From Trichobilharzia regenti (Eukaryota > Platyhelminthes > Trematoda > Strigeidida > Schistosomatidae): a DNA stretch of 64,000 nucleotides. Shown here piece by piece: positions 32,193 to 42,439 of this stretch (the stretch's first letter is position 1; every line of letters begins with the position of its first letter). Under the pieces are notes generated by a model. The model did no database searches, was not told the DNA's origin, and saw only the letters and a list, made by a program, of their open reading frames with translations. The stretch covers positions 43,710,352 through 43,774,351 of the forward strand of contig OX235270.1 of assembly GCA_944472135.2 (NCBI GenBank), in the 5' to 3' direction. The translations under genes and the position numbers were made by a program.

Positions 32193-32198
32193 AATAAA
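32193..32198 (+). terminator. Candidate polyadenylation signal AATAAA
   Basis: AATAAA lies 15 bases after the TNFAIP8-family stop. That would give a very short 3' UTR; other AT-rich signals further down are possible. Confidence 0.4.
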
Positions 32199-34678
32199 CA
32201 ATAACTATTTGAAAAAAAAACAGACAGAAACATTATAATTTCTACCTGAAACAAGATGATAATCATAAATATGTTTCAAATGCTGCTGTGGGGCTCAATC
32301 ATATGTAAACTAGCATATAAAAAATTAAGTCATTATTATGAATATATCTTTAAGTAAATTGTCATTTTATGTTTGAAAGATAATTTAATTATAATCTAGC
32401 ATAACTACTATTAGTAAGTAGTTGGTTTTCAGATCGCTTTGCTAAAGTTTAACTGACTAACAGTCCACCACTTCTTGTTCAACAGTTTACAAAATCATTC
32501 ATTCAAAATATTCCTATTTATATCTTACCTTGAAAGAGTATGCATAAAAATGTATAATACACATTGAATGCATCGGGCAACTAGTGTACAAAGGTAAGGA
32601 AAAACCAAATAGCTTTTAATGGTTTAAGCAGTTATGAAGTAACATTGTTTTCAGGTCTCGAGGACCACACTTAAAATGGATTAAAAAAAAAACAAGTAAA
32701 AATGAAGGCTGTTTCAGAATGTCAAATAAACATTCCCAGTGATCTATCCATCCAACTCCATTTAATACGGACCAATTAGAAATTGATAGAATACTAAATT
32801 TAGTTTTAATCTTTACTCCGAACAGCTTTAAGTTTCCTGATACTCTTAACATCTTATTGGTATCTTATTAGTGTGGAATATCAATAAATAATAACTGTCA
32901 TTAGAACTAGAAGTTTGACGAATCTCAGAAGTGCGGTTCGCATGTTTGACTATGCCGAATAAACGCAAAGACCGAGCTGTGGATACTTTGCTGAAAGTAA
33001 TATTGTATATTTTTACACAGTCAAGATGGATAGGCCTTCATCTGGGCAGCAATTGTTATTTCAGTTAATTAATTTGTTTGAGTTAGCTAGGGTTTATCAT
33101 CAGCTCTTTGGGGTTTGTTCAGTGAATATTCTGATTCAAAAAGGTTTGTCAATGCTCTATGTACAGGTTATGTCCTCTCCGAAATGACTTGAAACTATCA
33201 GAAAAACAACATTAATTTTTTTTAAAAAAAACTAGTGAAAATACAACCAATGGAATCCTATAGAATAAAGGTTAAATCCAACTGAGGATTTAGTTTAAAG
33301 TGAACAGGTTAATTACTTGGGAATCTATTAAAGTATTGACTACTTTGCTATTTCCACATGGATGTATATTGTAAAATGGGTTTACTCTATATTAAGATGG
33401 TCAATGATTGTACACTCAAACCAATTTATGTAGAAACTACATTACAAAACTATGTTGTTTTCGATGTATTGTATGCTTTAACGATGAACAATACAATACA
33501 AATTGAAGTATGCGCTGAAGATGTCACCCAGTAAGGTGATGAAAGCTTCGCAAACTAACCATCCAGCTCAGAGAACAAAACCACATCAAAAAAACAATAC
33601 ATTTTTATTTGTCATGTGTTCACCTTATATTTCTATTAGACTCCTCCCTAAGGTGCATGAACCAATTGGAGGTGTCATACGTATTTGACTATGCGAATAG
33701 GTTGTAGCATAAAATTATTTCTTCTTGATGAATACCATTCAATTTACAGGTCAGTGATATATTACTCCTCGGTACAACACTTGTCTTGCTCCCTTCAGTA
33801 GCCATCCATCCATCCAACTCTGATTCGTTTTATAGTGAAATCCATAAGGAAATATTTCACTTTAGACCTAATCAATCAACATAATTTAAACTGAGTCTGT
33901 CTGGATAAACATTTTAATGAATTCGTAGTGCACAAAGTGTAAGAGACGAAACTAGGTACATTGATACAGTGCATACTTCAAGAAAGTCATGATATTACGT
34001 ACTACTGTGGTGGGTACGAGTGGTTGGAAACCATTCACTCCAGACAGTACTGTTTGTTAGCTAGAGGTTGAAGTTATCTAAATACTTGGATTGAGCTTAT
34101 CACTGTAGTAAAACCGCTAGAATTCTCACTGGTCTTTTGAAAAAAAAACTAGTACGACATAGAATAAAATTCAACATTTTAAAATTGCTTAGTTTAGGCT
34201 AAAAAAAAAATTCTTTGCAGGTCACAGTATGTGGACTAATTTATACCATAAAAGAAATCTAAGAGAGCAAATAAAATATGGTGTCCAGATACATACGAAT
34301 TCGACTCAAGAAAGATTTTCCTGAGTATAAATAAATACTCTGTTGTCTTCATCATTTTCTGCATAAATGGTATTGTATTATATACAGCACACTTGATCAT
34401 TTTGTTTCAATGCAACAAGTCGCTTACGTACAGCATGATTCCTATTTCAAATGTACACCACTAACTATTTCCATTTTTGGAAATTATTTGTGTGCTACAT
34501 TTATCTGTCAATCCTTTCTTGATTATTTCAGTTAGTTAGCATAAGTGAAATTGAAAGGCTCAAAGTAAAACAAATTTAAAACAAATTTTTTTTCGATAAT
34601 ATGAAAAGTTAATTCAAGTATATTTTGTAACTGGCAAAGTTCAGGATAAAATCCGTCAGTAAATAAGTTCTTAATGTT
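32199..34678. other. No recognisable gene
   Basis: AT-rich intergenic DNA; no frame above about 80 residues and none family-like. Confidence 0.4.
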
Positions 34679-34780
34679 TAATGTAGATAGCAGAAGACAG
34701 AAGAAAATGGAGACGTGCAGTAGAAGTCCAATGTTCCACTAGGAACCCAAGGGAGCAATAATAATAATAATAATGTAGAT
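34679..34780 (+). mobile_element. RTE-A 3' tail insertion (82 bp) with 10-bp TSD
   Basis: TAATGTAGAT at 34679-34688 and 34771-34780 brackets AGCAGAAGACAGAAGAAAAT ... CACTAGGAACCCAAGGGAGC and (AAT)n. It differs from the RTE-A terminus at 45530-45620 by only a few bases, so it is a recent, extremely 5'-truncated insertion of the RTE-A family. Confidence 0.9.
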
Positions 34781-35089
34781 GAATAGAACACTGTTACTTC
34801 ACCACTAGCTCCGGGTGTTGCTCAGTAGTGAAGTTCCACTGAAGAGTTAGTTAGCTCTGTCTTCATTACCCAGTCAAAGTGGCATCCAGCTATTATTTTT
34901 ATACACAAGTTTAATTTAAATAACTAAGAAAATCCTGATAAAAATATCGGTTTACGAACTAAACATAAACGAAAGGTAGGCGTTTTTTTGTCACTACTGT
35001 GATCTTTGGTTCTGCCAAGAGGAGAATGAGTGAATCCGGAGAATATACAAGAAATGTTGGGACTATACTGTACAGACGTGAAATTACAA
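34781..35089. other. No recognisable feature
   Basis: Nothing recognised. Confidence 0.3.
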
Positions 35090-35275
35090 AGCGTCGGTGC
35101 CACAGTGGTTAGTACTCTCGCCGACCATGCACATGGTCCGAGGTTCGATCCCCTGCCGACGCACACCCGATATCTATGGTCGGCCTGCAAACTTTGGGCT
35201 ACCTATATCACAGGCTGAAAATTCCATACCTGTACCAAAAGTACGGTGTGGAATCAAGCTGTAATAAAAAAAAAT
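35090..35275 (+). repeat. tRNA-headed SINE (SINE-2)
   Basis: The clearest plus-strand copy. It has the A box in GCCACAGTGGTTAGTACTC, the B box in GAGGTTCGATCCCC, and a GCCTGCAAACTTTGGGCTAC body. Its end, GTGTGGAATCAAGCTGTAAT, is followed by a poly(A) run. The tRNA head is not a usable tRNA, since it lacks a clean acceptor and anticodon arrangement. Confidence 0.85.
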
Positions 35276-35737
35276 ACTCCATATTACCAAGCGATTTCAA
35301 AAGCTGGTGCTGGTGCAGGTACTGTATAACTGTCTCATGCAAGTGTTCTTTTCAAAGTATAAAAAAGTGAAATAGTAGAATTATTCCCAACAGAAGTATG
35401 ATATGGTGCTGTCATAATATTTAAAATGTTTGGTAAACACAAGTAACAAGATCTTGCAATATTTCAAGCATTTATGCAGACAGTACACTTAAGATTTAAT
35501 CAGGAAGAATTCTGAAAAGTCTAACCGAGTGACCACTGAGATCTTGATTGATTGAATTCATAGGAATGCATTATTTGAGTAAAAAAGTATGGTGAATTGG
35601 ATAACAGAACTCTGGTTTCTTAGCTTCTCAATCCATTTATTCTGTGTGTTAGACGTAATACGTAGGGGATAGTACCATCTGCTGACTACTAATTTGTTTT
35701 CCCCCTAACTGTCCTTATTAATGTCTTTTATTTTTAG
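35276..35737. other. No recognisable feature
   Basis: Nothing recognised. Confidence 0.3.
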
Positions 35738-35975
35738 GGTGCTGGTGGTTGAACGGCTAGGACGCTCCCCGACCATATACATGGTCCGGGTTCGATCCCC
35801 GGCCACGGACGCACTTCTTTGTCTCGCTAAACCAGAAATAATCCTGGTAAAGAGGAAAGATTGGGCATGAGGCTAGCAACCCCATCCTGTAAAAATAATC
35901 ACCACTCCTACAGAAACTTCAAGCCATTAGCTTGAGGCCCTATGTTCCACTGGGGAACGTGAAGGAAAAAAATTG
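35738..35975 (+). repeat. Composite SINE (SINE-3)
   Basis: The tRNA-like head TGGTGGTTGAACGGCTAGGA with B box GGGTTCGATCCCC opens the element. The body CCTGGTAAAGAGGAAAGATT ... GGCTAGCAACCCCATCCTGT matches the 5' leader of RTE-A (42490-42550). The end GAGGCCCTATGTTCCACTGG matches the RTE-A 3' terminus. So it looks like a tRNA promoter joined to both ends of RTE-A. Copies: 30470-30680, 41273-41495. Confidence 0.8.
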
Positions 35976-37358
35976 GCATCTTGGCCACATGACTGTCTTT
36001 GAGATGTGTCCCTCCAGCAGCTTGTAGATACCGGATTTCATTACGAAAATGAACACTGACTAGGCGGCCAAATATTTACCAAAAAAGTGTAACCACAAGC
36101 TTTGTAATTATCTTATTTGATAGTCTAAGAGATTCGACTAATTGCAGAATGCTTTTCAAGAATTAAATTCTTCAGAAGATAATTTAATTCTCTAATCTTT
36201 TCGTCAGTATTTCATACTCACGAGTTTTTATAGGAGTGAAAGAAAAAAACTTTCAGAAAAGTAAGTTGACATCTTTGCAAATATAATTGAGTGAACACCT
36301 ACTTCTTCTCACTGGTTGCTCAAATCCATTTTAGTTGAGATTGTTTTTGGGAAATGAGCTTAACTAAGCATTTCATGCAATTCTGTGACGTATATCTGCA
36401 TACTTTAAAATAATTTATTCTTTTAGTTTCTACCTATCAGGATTTCAGAATATATCTCAAACCATGTGGATTTCATTGGCTTAGAATCAATCCTACAGCA
36501 GATCAGTCAGTAGCAAGCTATTAAGTTGGTACAAACTATCAAATACTTCAGTAATATTTAATTACAAAAGCATTAACTCCACTTAGGTTTGAAGATTTCA
36601 GTGTAAATGAAAAGGAATTGGTCAGAGCTTACGAACTTGAAGGCAGGGGAAAACTGTTTTTCGGTTTTCGGTAGGGCTGCAAAACATTTGCCAATTATTA
36701 CCTAAAATATATTGTGACTTTAAGATAATAATTTACTATCTCTTCTAAATTGACTCTATTATTCGTATTATCATTATTATTATTGTCATGGTAATGGTGT
36801 TTTTAAGTTCTCTTGCACTGATGTAAACAGTTTCAATCCGATTATGATCATCATGGTAATACTCTTTTTTATTCAATTCACGAATACTAATCATTCTAAA
36901 TTGTAAAAATAATTTTACAATATGCTACTTCTCTATTTTCAGTATATAACAAAAATATAAAATTGAGTACATTAAAGAGTTTATGCATCAATATTTTCAC
37001 GTATATTGTCTAGTTTTCAATTAGATATTTAGGGAGAATTCTATGCAACTAAAGAGTAATCTACAAAAGGAAGTGTAATTATTGAATTCTGTAGTTTAAA
37101 TGTGTTATTTAGGTATTTTTTTTTTGTATACAGAAGAAAGTAAGTATACTTATTCACATACGAACTGCGTGTGATCAAAATTTGCCCGGATATTTGCAAA
37201 ATAATATAATTTTATAAGTATACTTATTTTGAGCACTAAATGAACTTCTAAGTAGTCCGTGATTTTGTGTTTTAGTTGAATAATAAACTACTGGTTCATT
37301 GTTCACGCAAATAGTTTTATTTATATTTGGATGTTTAAAATGAAATATTATAATTACC
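35976..37358. other. No recognisable gene
   Basis: AT-rich DNA with short frames; nothing recognised. Confidence 0.4.
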
Positions 37359-37380
37359 AGTAGTAGTAGTAGTAGTAGTT
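37359..37380. repeat. (AGT)n microsatellite
   Basis: Seven AGT units. Confidence 0.9.
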
Positions 37381-37420
37381 AAGTCTTTCGTTAGAAATAG
37401 GTAAATTAAAAACCTGGTAG

Positions 37421-37456
37421 TTCCACTAGGAACCCAAGGGAATAATAATAATAATA
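37421..37456 (+). mobile_element. RTE-A terminal stub
   Basis: Only TTCCACTAGGAACCCAAGGG plus (AAT)n, the last 20 bases and tail of RTE-A. This is one of the shortest recognisable insertions; no TSD could be set with confidence. Confidence 0.7.
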
Positions 37457-37593
37457 TTCTAAATTGGCACAAAACTAGAAATATTATGCTTCATTTGCAA
37501 ATGGGTACACCATGATACATAAGGAAAGTCTATGTATGAACTCTTGTTCATTCCAATCACTATAAAGACAGATTACTTTTTGGACATCTATAA

Positions 37594-37917
37594 AACAGTT
37601 ACATAGGCCGCACAGTTAGGCGTGTTTGTCGTCGAATTTCCGAACATCACTCTGCGTATTGGTGGTTAAGCAAAGGACAAACAAAATCCATTCGTAGCGC
37701 TATTTTGTCTCATTTTGTGGAGACAGAACACAAAATTAACGTTAACCATGCTTTCAGCGTCATTTGCCGAATACCTACGAATGTCAATTTTGCCTTAAGA
37801 TTTCGACTACTAAATATTGCTGAGGCTGTGGGAATCCATATTAACAAGCCTAATTTATGCATCCAAAAGAAGTTAGTTCAAACATCATCATTATCTTGGC
37901 CATCAAGGTTTGAATAA
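37594..37917 (+). pseudogene. PLE-type GIY-YIG endonuclease fragment
   Basis: SYIGRTVRRVCRRISEHHS (the YIG half with following R and EH residues) leads to SIRSAILSHFVETEHKINVN, FSVICRIPTNVNFALRFRLL, NIAEAVGIHINKPNLCIQKK. This is the Arg--Glu-H then H--H then R---EA-I---P-LC pattern of GIY-YIG nucleases in retroelements of flukes. An in-frame stop just upstream of YIG removes the GIY half. No RT is seen upstream, so it is an orphan relic. Confidence 0.6.
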
Positions 37918-38478
37918 TTCTGAAATTTTGTGAAATTTCCCTAATTTTAGTTGATATTCTATTCGCTATTATATCTTTATTACTATTATAATTTAAGCAT
38001 CTTTAATGAACTGTAATTGTATTGTTCATACTTTACAAATCGATATTATTTAAAAAACACCAATATTGTTATTAGCTACTAATGTAGAATATTTTGTATA
38101 TATAAACATATATATATATATATTTGTAGAGCCGGAAGAGAAATTTATCGAAAAGAATATTCTTTGCTCGATTATTTTGTGTTTTATAGATTACTTTTTC
38201 TTGTGCAGTCACCATGATATTAAGCCCTCAATGCACATAAGTGGCATTATATATGACTAATCTTTTTCAGTTTGTTTTTTAAAAAGATGTATGAAGATAG
38301 AAAAAAGAAAATGGAATTTCGATGACTATGTATGATCGCACAATGGGACAAAGAGTATAGATAGCATTTATAAATTAAAATGGAATAACACATTGTATTA
38401 TTTTCATAAATTGCTTTTGTCTATTTCAGACAGATTATGATACAAGCTGTTGAAATGTTCAAAAACCATCTACATTTT
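37918..38478. other. No recognisable feature
   Basis: AT-rich, including a short (TA)n at about 38100-38125. Confidence 0.3.
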
Positions 38479-38798
38479 GGTTATAGGATTTCATCGTGAG
38501 CTGACATTGGTTAGAGAACCATTGAAGAACCTGGGAGTACTGGACAGCTGTTTCCTTCTAGTTTGGGACTCTTCATCAGTACGCACCCACACCACAGGGG
38601 TCGAACCCAGGACCTTCTGGTAACAAGGCTAGCGAGCTTGTAGACCATTAAGCCGCTGGGACCTGATCCAACGGCCTATGATTTCTAACTTCTGCTACGA
38701 TATAGCGCGACCGCTAGCCAATGTCTTCGGCGAGTATTTGTCCTGACACCCGACCTGCTGAACCCCACTGGTCACGACTTCCCACTGGAACCTGAATA
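38479..38798 (-). repeat. tRNA-headed SINE with hammerhead-like core, reverse copy
   Basis: On the minus strand it contains GGTCCCAGCGGCTTAATGGT (A box), a GGGTTCGACCC B box, and a hammerhead-like block: CTGATGA (38579-38573), a GAGTCCC/GAAG stem II that is now damaged, GAAA (38554-38551), the palindrome CAGCTG, then TCCAGTACTCCC. It is followed by a tail TCAGCTCACGATGAAATCCT. It faces a sister copy at 38862-39181, giving an inverted pair. Confidence 0.75.
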
Positions 38799-38861
38799 GG
38801 ACCAGTCACCAGTGAGCATCTCATTGATATTCAAGTATTGGTTTGTGGGGATTTGGTTGAT

Positions 38862-39181
38862 TGGGGGTTCTAGTGGGAAGTTGTGACCAGTAGGATGCAG
38901 CAAGTTGAAAGTGAGGACAAACGCACGCCGAAGACATTGGCTAGTGGTCACGCTATGTCATGAATTGGCAGGAGTTAGAATTCATAGGGCATTGGATCGG
39001 GTCCCAGAGGCCTAATGGTCTACGAGCTAGCTTGACTTGTAACCAGAAGTTCCTGGGTTCGAACCCTGGTGGGTGCGTACTGATGAAGAGTCCTAAACTA
39101 GGACGAAACAGCTGTCCAGTTCTCCCGGGTTTTCCAATGGTTCTCTAATCAATGTCAACTCATGATGAAATCCTGTAACCA
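38862..39181 (+). repeat. tRNA-headed SINE with hammerhead-like core, forward copy
   Basis: The forward sister of 38479-38798. The B box GGGTTCGAACCC lies at about 39056-39067. Hammerhead-like elements are CTGATGA at 39080-39086, stem II GTCCTAAACTAGGAC at 39090-39104, GAAA at 39105-39108, CAGCTG at 39109-39114 and TC at 39115-39116. Three extra bases (AGA) sit between core and stem II in both copies, unlike the SM-alpha hammerhead. This copy has the intact stem II. Confidence 0.75.
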
Positions 39182-39346
39182 ATCAGCCAAATCCCTACAA
39201 ACCAATAATTGAACATCGACTTTTTGTTTACATTCTAATAGCGAAATTGAAAAACCAAGGAAATATATAATAACATTATTTTGAATATCATAAAAATAAG
39301 TAAATTTTGAATCTCAGACGGGGTATGAGTTCCTTCAAATTTGCAG

Positions 39347-39421
39347 ATAATGAGTGCCAGCTAGCATGAAACCTAGGTCCAAGGCTTCCTGCTGATTGCC
39401 TCCAAACAGCTGATATCGACA
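39347..39421 (+). repeat. Small hammerhead-like repeat, copy 1
   Basis: ATAATGA, stem II GTGC/GCAT with loop CAGCTA, GAAA (39368-39371), palindrome CCTAGG and TC (39378-39379), then CAAGGCTTCCTGC. Nearly the same 70 bases recur at 40731-40805. The core first base C and second U are lost here. No TSD could be fixed. Confidence 0.6.
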
Positions 39422-40677
39422 AATTTTCCTTGGACACGCAATGCCGGTGACTCATCGGTAATGTGATAGTCAGAACTAAGAGTATAATACATTTTATTCC
39501 TTAGGGATAAAAGTGATAAACAAACTTCGAAAACATGATATAATCACTGTTATGATCTGTGTGAGATGGTATATATAAATGTATCGTATGGTGTTTAAGC
39601 TATTGGGTGAAATTAAAAACGGGGAATTTAAGTACATTAAAAAATTCAAGCAATCTAGAGTTCAATAATTTAAAAAACTTATTCTGCTAGAATGCATTTT
39701 CAAAATCAGTACTTTTTTAGTAGTAAATTCAAGCGGTAAACGAAAAGTAGGATAAAAAGTACACGTGAAAAGCATAAACAGTAATTTTATATGGGGCGTG
39801 GCAAAAAGTTTATTTATTTCACTGAAAACAAAATTACATATCTGGGAAAAAAATGATTTTACGGTGCGATATTTTATGTTGCCTAGGTGATAATAAAATT
39901 GAGTAAATAAGTCTTCGGATTGTTATATTCATTAAGATTGATTGCTTAACTGACTTGGAGAAGACAATGGTGCTAATTGGCAAATGTTGTGAATAATTTG
40001 AGAAATGATGTGGTAACTAAAGTGTCGTTGTTACACTAGAAAAAATATCCTTAAAGCCAGCTTCATGTGGAATAAATTCTAGATTTCCTTCGAGTTGTTA
40101 GGTTTCTCATATACGAATATTTTCTGCCAAGATATATTAAATTCTTTTGGTTCGAAATGATCAGAGTGAGAAAATTTTCAAAGATGAGTTTTCCAACGAA
40201 CAGTTACAATATGACATAGTATATCCCCCAGCTCCAATTATACTTACTGGACATGAATCAGAAAACAGTTAGTAAGTCAAATGAGAACTACAGCCGGATT
40301 GTCCAAAAGACGGAAAAATTTACGTCGGAATCCAAGCTGTTAAGCAGGGATGCGTGAACAGTGAACTATGGATTGTGCGCGAAGAAATGAGAGTGACATG
40401 TTGGCGTGTCCAATGGATCGGATGCTTGACTGCATAACTTCAATTTAACTGGTGAACAAGAAAACTCAATGTTGAATGATGATGAGGCCGTAGTCTAACA
40501 ATTTTATCGAATTCCGATATTTAGAAGACACAGTTAAAAAGTTTAAAATTATTATCTACGCTACAAATACAACTTTTAGTTTCTACCAGTCAGTAGGTGA
40601 TATTACGAAAATGTACAGCAGCAGTGTTTTAAAATGATATGTTGGTTTTGTTTGGTTTCGCAGTACAGTTTTGACGA
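39422..40677. other. No recognisable gene
   Basis: AT-rich intergenic DNA; nothing recognised. Confidence 0.35.
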
Positions 40678-40819
40678 AGTGTTCCGGATTTTGATTTGGC
40701 ACTAGTAACTAGTGTGATGCGTCTAGTCCTCTGAGTGCCAACTAGCACGAAACCTAGGTCCAAGGCTTCCTGCCAATTGCCTCCAACCATCTAATACCAT
40801 CAAATCAGTGTTCCGGATT
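40678..40819 (+). mobile_element. 116-bp element with hammerhead-like core and 13-bp TSD
   Basis: AGTGTTCCGGATT at 40678-40690 and again at 40807-40819 brackets a 116-bp insert. It contains CTGA directly followed by stem II GTGC/GCAC (loop CAACTA), GAAA (40749-40752), palindrome CCTAGG, TC (40759-40760) and CAAGGCTTCC. The three-base UGA of CUGAUGA is missing in this copy. The TSD shows that such a small unit moved as a whole. It has no tRNA boxes and no coding capacity. Confidence 0.7.
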
Positions 40820-41272
40820 ATTATCTTAGTACTAACCCCGTGAAAGCTTTCCAAAATATTGTTTAAAGTTGAAGAGAATTCAATTACTAAGGTTATTTAG
40901 CACTTATGTAAGTAGATTTTATAAACTGCCTTACGCACACTGTGAAGAAGTAGGTCCTATAAGTCAAGCAGTATTTCACACAAAAATGTAGAGTTTATTA
41001 CTGAATTAATGTCCGTAAAAAGTTTGAGCATTGTGGTATAGATCAAATAAAGTAAAATTATATTTCAATAGTTCACACACAATGATAAGATTTTGTTTTG
41101 GGTAATAATAAAAAGGGGTACCTAACCAGTCATATGCTCTGATGGCGTTCTCGCGACTTTTGTTGTCAGATCCGCCAAGGGCGATGGGATAGTACGCCAC
41201 CTAATGGTTGTGTGCAAGGTTTGAAGAAGGCTGTGTGCTATATGCATGTGCCTCGCCCTGATAGATAACGTT
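40820..41272. other. No recognisable feature
   Basis: Nothing recognised. Confidence 0.3.
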
Positions 41273-41495
41273 AGTGCGTCGGTGGCACAGCGGTAGGATG
41301 GTCGCCGACTACGCATGTGGTTCGGGGTTCGATCTGCGGCCACGGACGCACTCCTTTACCTCGCTACGCCAGAAATAATCCTGGTAAAGAGGAAAGGTTG
41401 GGAATGAGGCTAGCAACGCCATCCTGTAAAAATCAACGCCACTGCAACAGAAACTTCAGGCCTGGGAAGGAATAAAAAATAATAAAAAGCACGAA
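41273..41495 (+). repeat. Composite SINE (SINE-3), second good copy
   Basis: Head GTGCGTCGGTGGCACAGCGG with B box GGGGTTCGATC, then GAAATAATCCTGGTAAAGAG and GGCTAGCAACGCCATCCTGT as in 35738-35975. It ends GAAACTTCAGGCCTGGGAAG and A-rich bases. Its head resembles that of SINE-2, so head exchange between SINE families is possible. Confidence 0.75.
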
Positions 41496-41767
41496 TGACA
41501 TACAACTAAAACCAATTGGACTGTAAACATAACAGACGGAGAGCTAACGGAAGCAGAGGAAAGCATACTGATTAAAGGGATGAACTTCAATATTCGTAAC
41601 AAAAGATTAAAACCTGAAGATGCTATAAGGGCGATTGAAACAGCACTAGAAGCATCTGCACAAGAAGCCGACATTTCAACCTGAGACCGAGTACTTCGGT
41701 CCAATCAATTGACGGGAAAATCCAAAACTGAATTAAATAATTATTATGACCCATTGCACAAGAGGTA
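41496..41767. other. No recognisable feature
   Basis: Contains a broken frame reading IRNKRLKPEDAIRAIETALE near 41590-41650, which may be the upstream end of the PLE RT that continues at 41960. Confidence 0.35.
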
Positions 41768-41955
41768 GTTCACGTGGCCCAAGTGGTCCAGTGGATAAAG
41801 CTTTGGCATTTGAAACTATGGGCACTGGGTTTCAGCCACAGTGGGAACATCACCACTCCACCACTCACTGCAAAATACATCCCGTGAGGAGTCCCAAATA
41901 GGACGAAATACGCACCCTGGGTTCCACTGCTAGTCACCATCCATCAGTTAACTTC
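41768..41955 (+). repeat. SM-alpha-type SINE with decayed hammerhead
   Basis: GTGGTCCAGTGGATAAAGC (A box) and CTGGGTTTCAGCC (B box, mutated) precede a hammerhead of the known schistosome SM-alpha type: GAGTCCCAAATAGGACGAAA (41888-41907), then an end GGTTCCACTGCTAGTCACC. The core has become CGTGAGGA and the C after GAAA is T. The cleavage triplet is also altered, so this copy should be inactive. It sits inside PLE sequence. Confidence 0.85.
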
Positions 41956-41959
41956 CAAA

Positions 41960-42439
41960 AAGAACGATGCTGAGAAATTCTTCTCACACATAAACAATCA
42001 TGTCGACTCAATAAAATTCACTTTGGAAATAGAGAATGAAACTGGAGAACTGCCTTTGTTAGACTGCAAAGTACAAAGAGTAACAGATGACAGCATAAAA
42101 ACGACGCTATATAGAAAAAATACACTTTTTGGGAGATTCCTTGATTATCATTCAGCTCATCTACTCACGGTAAAACGTGGATTAATACAAGGTCTTGTAG
42201 ACAGAATACGTAGACCTACAAAAACACCAGATAACAAGTGAATAGAGATAAACGTCTTGTTCAAAATATTACTCGAAAACAACAAACCAAAAGAATTTTT
42301 CAGAGATAATATAAAGAAGAGGGTAAAACCAGAGAATGACAAGAAGTAGGAAGGCAAAAAACGACCACAATACCGTACAAAAATGGTACATCAGAGGCAA
42401 TTAGAAGAAACCTCAAGAATATTGGGATTCGCACCACGT
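41960..42439 (+). pseudogene. Penelope-like element RT C-terminal part
   Basis: The plus strand reads KNDAEKFFSHINNHVDSIKF, TLEIENETGELPLLDCKVQR, DSIKTTLYRKNTLFGRFLDY, HSAHLLTVKRGLIQGLVDRI and further KPKEFFRD to GFAPRLNRRN. This is the PLE signature LPFLD-V, then T-YRK-T--GRYL-Y-S-H, then K-G---L--R. Two stops interrupt it. The PLE continues after an RTE-A insertion at 42453-45627 with its GIY-YIG domain at 45641. Confidence 0.85.

Noticed and set aside
35090..35170. A functional tRNA gene
   Set aside because: A and B boxes are present but the acceptor and anticodon stems do not form, and the same head recurs with SINE bodies and poly(A).
39000..39080. A functional tRNA gene
   Set aside because: Although B box GGTTCGAACCC is perfect, it is the head of the SINE repeated at 38.5 kb, with mismatched acceptor arms.
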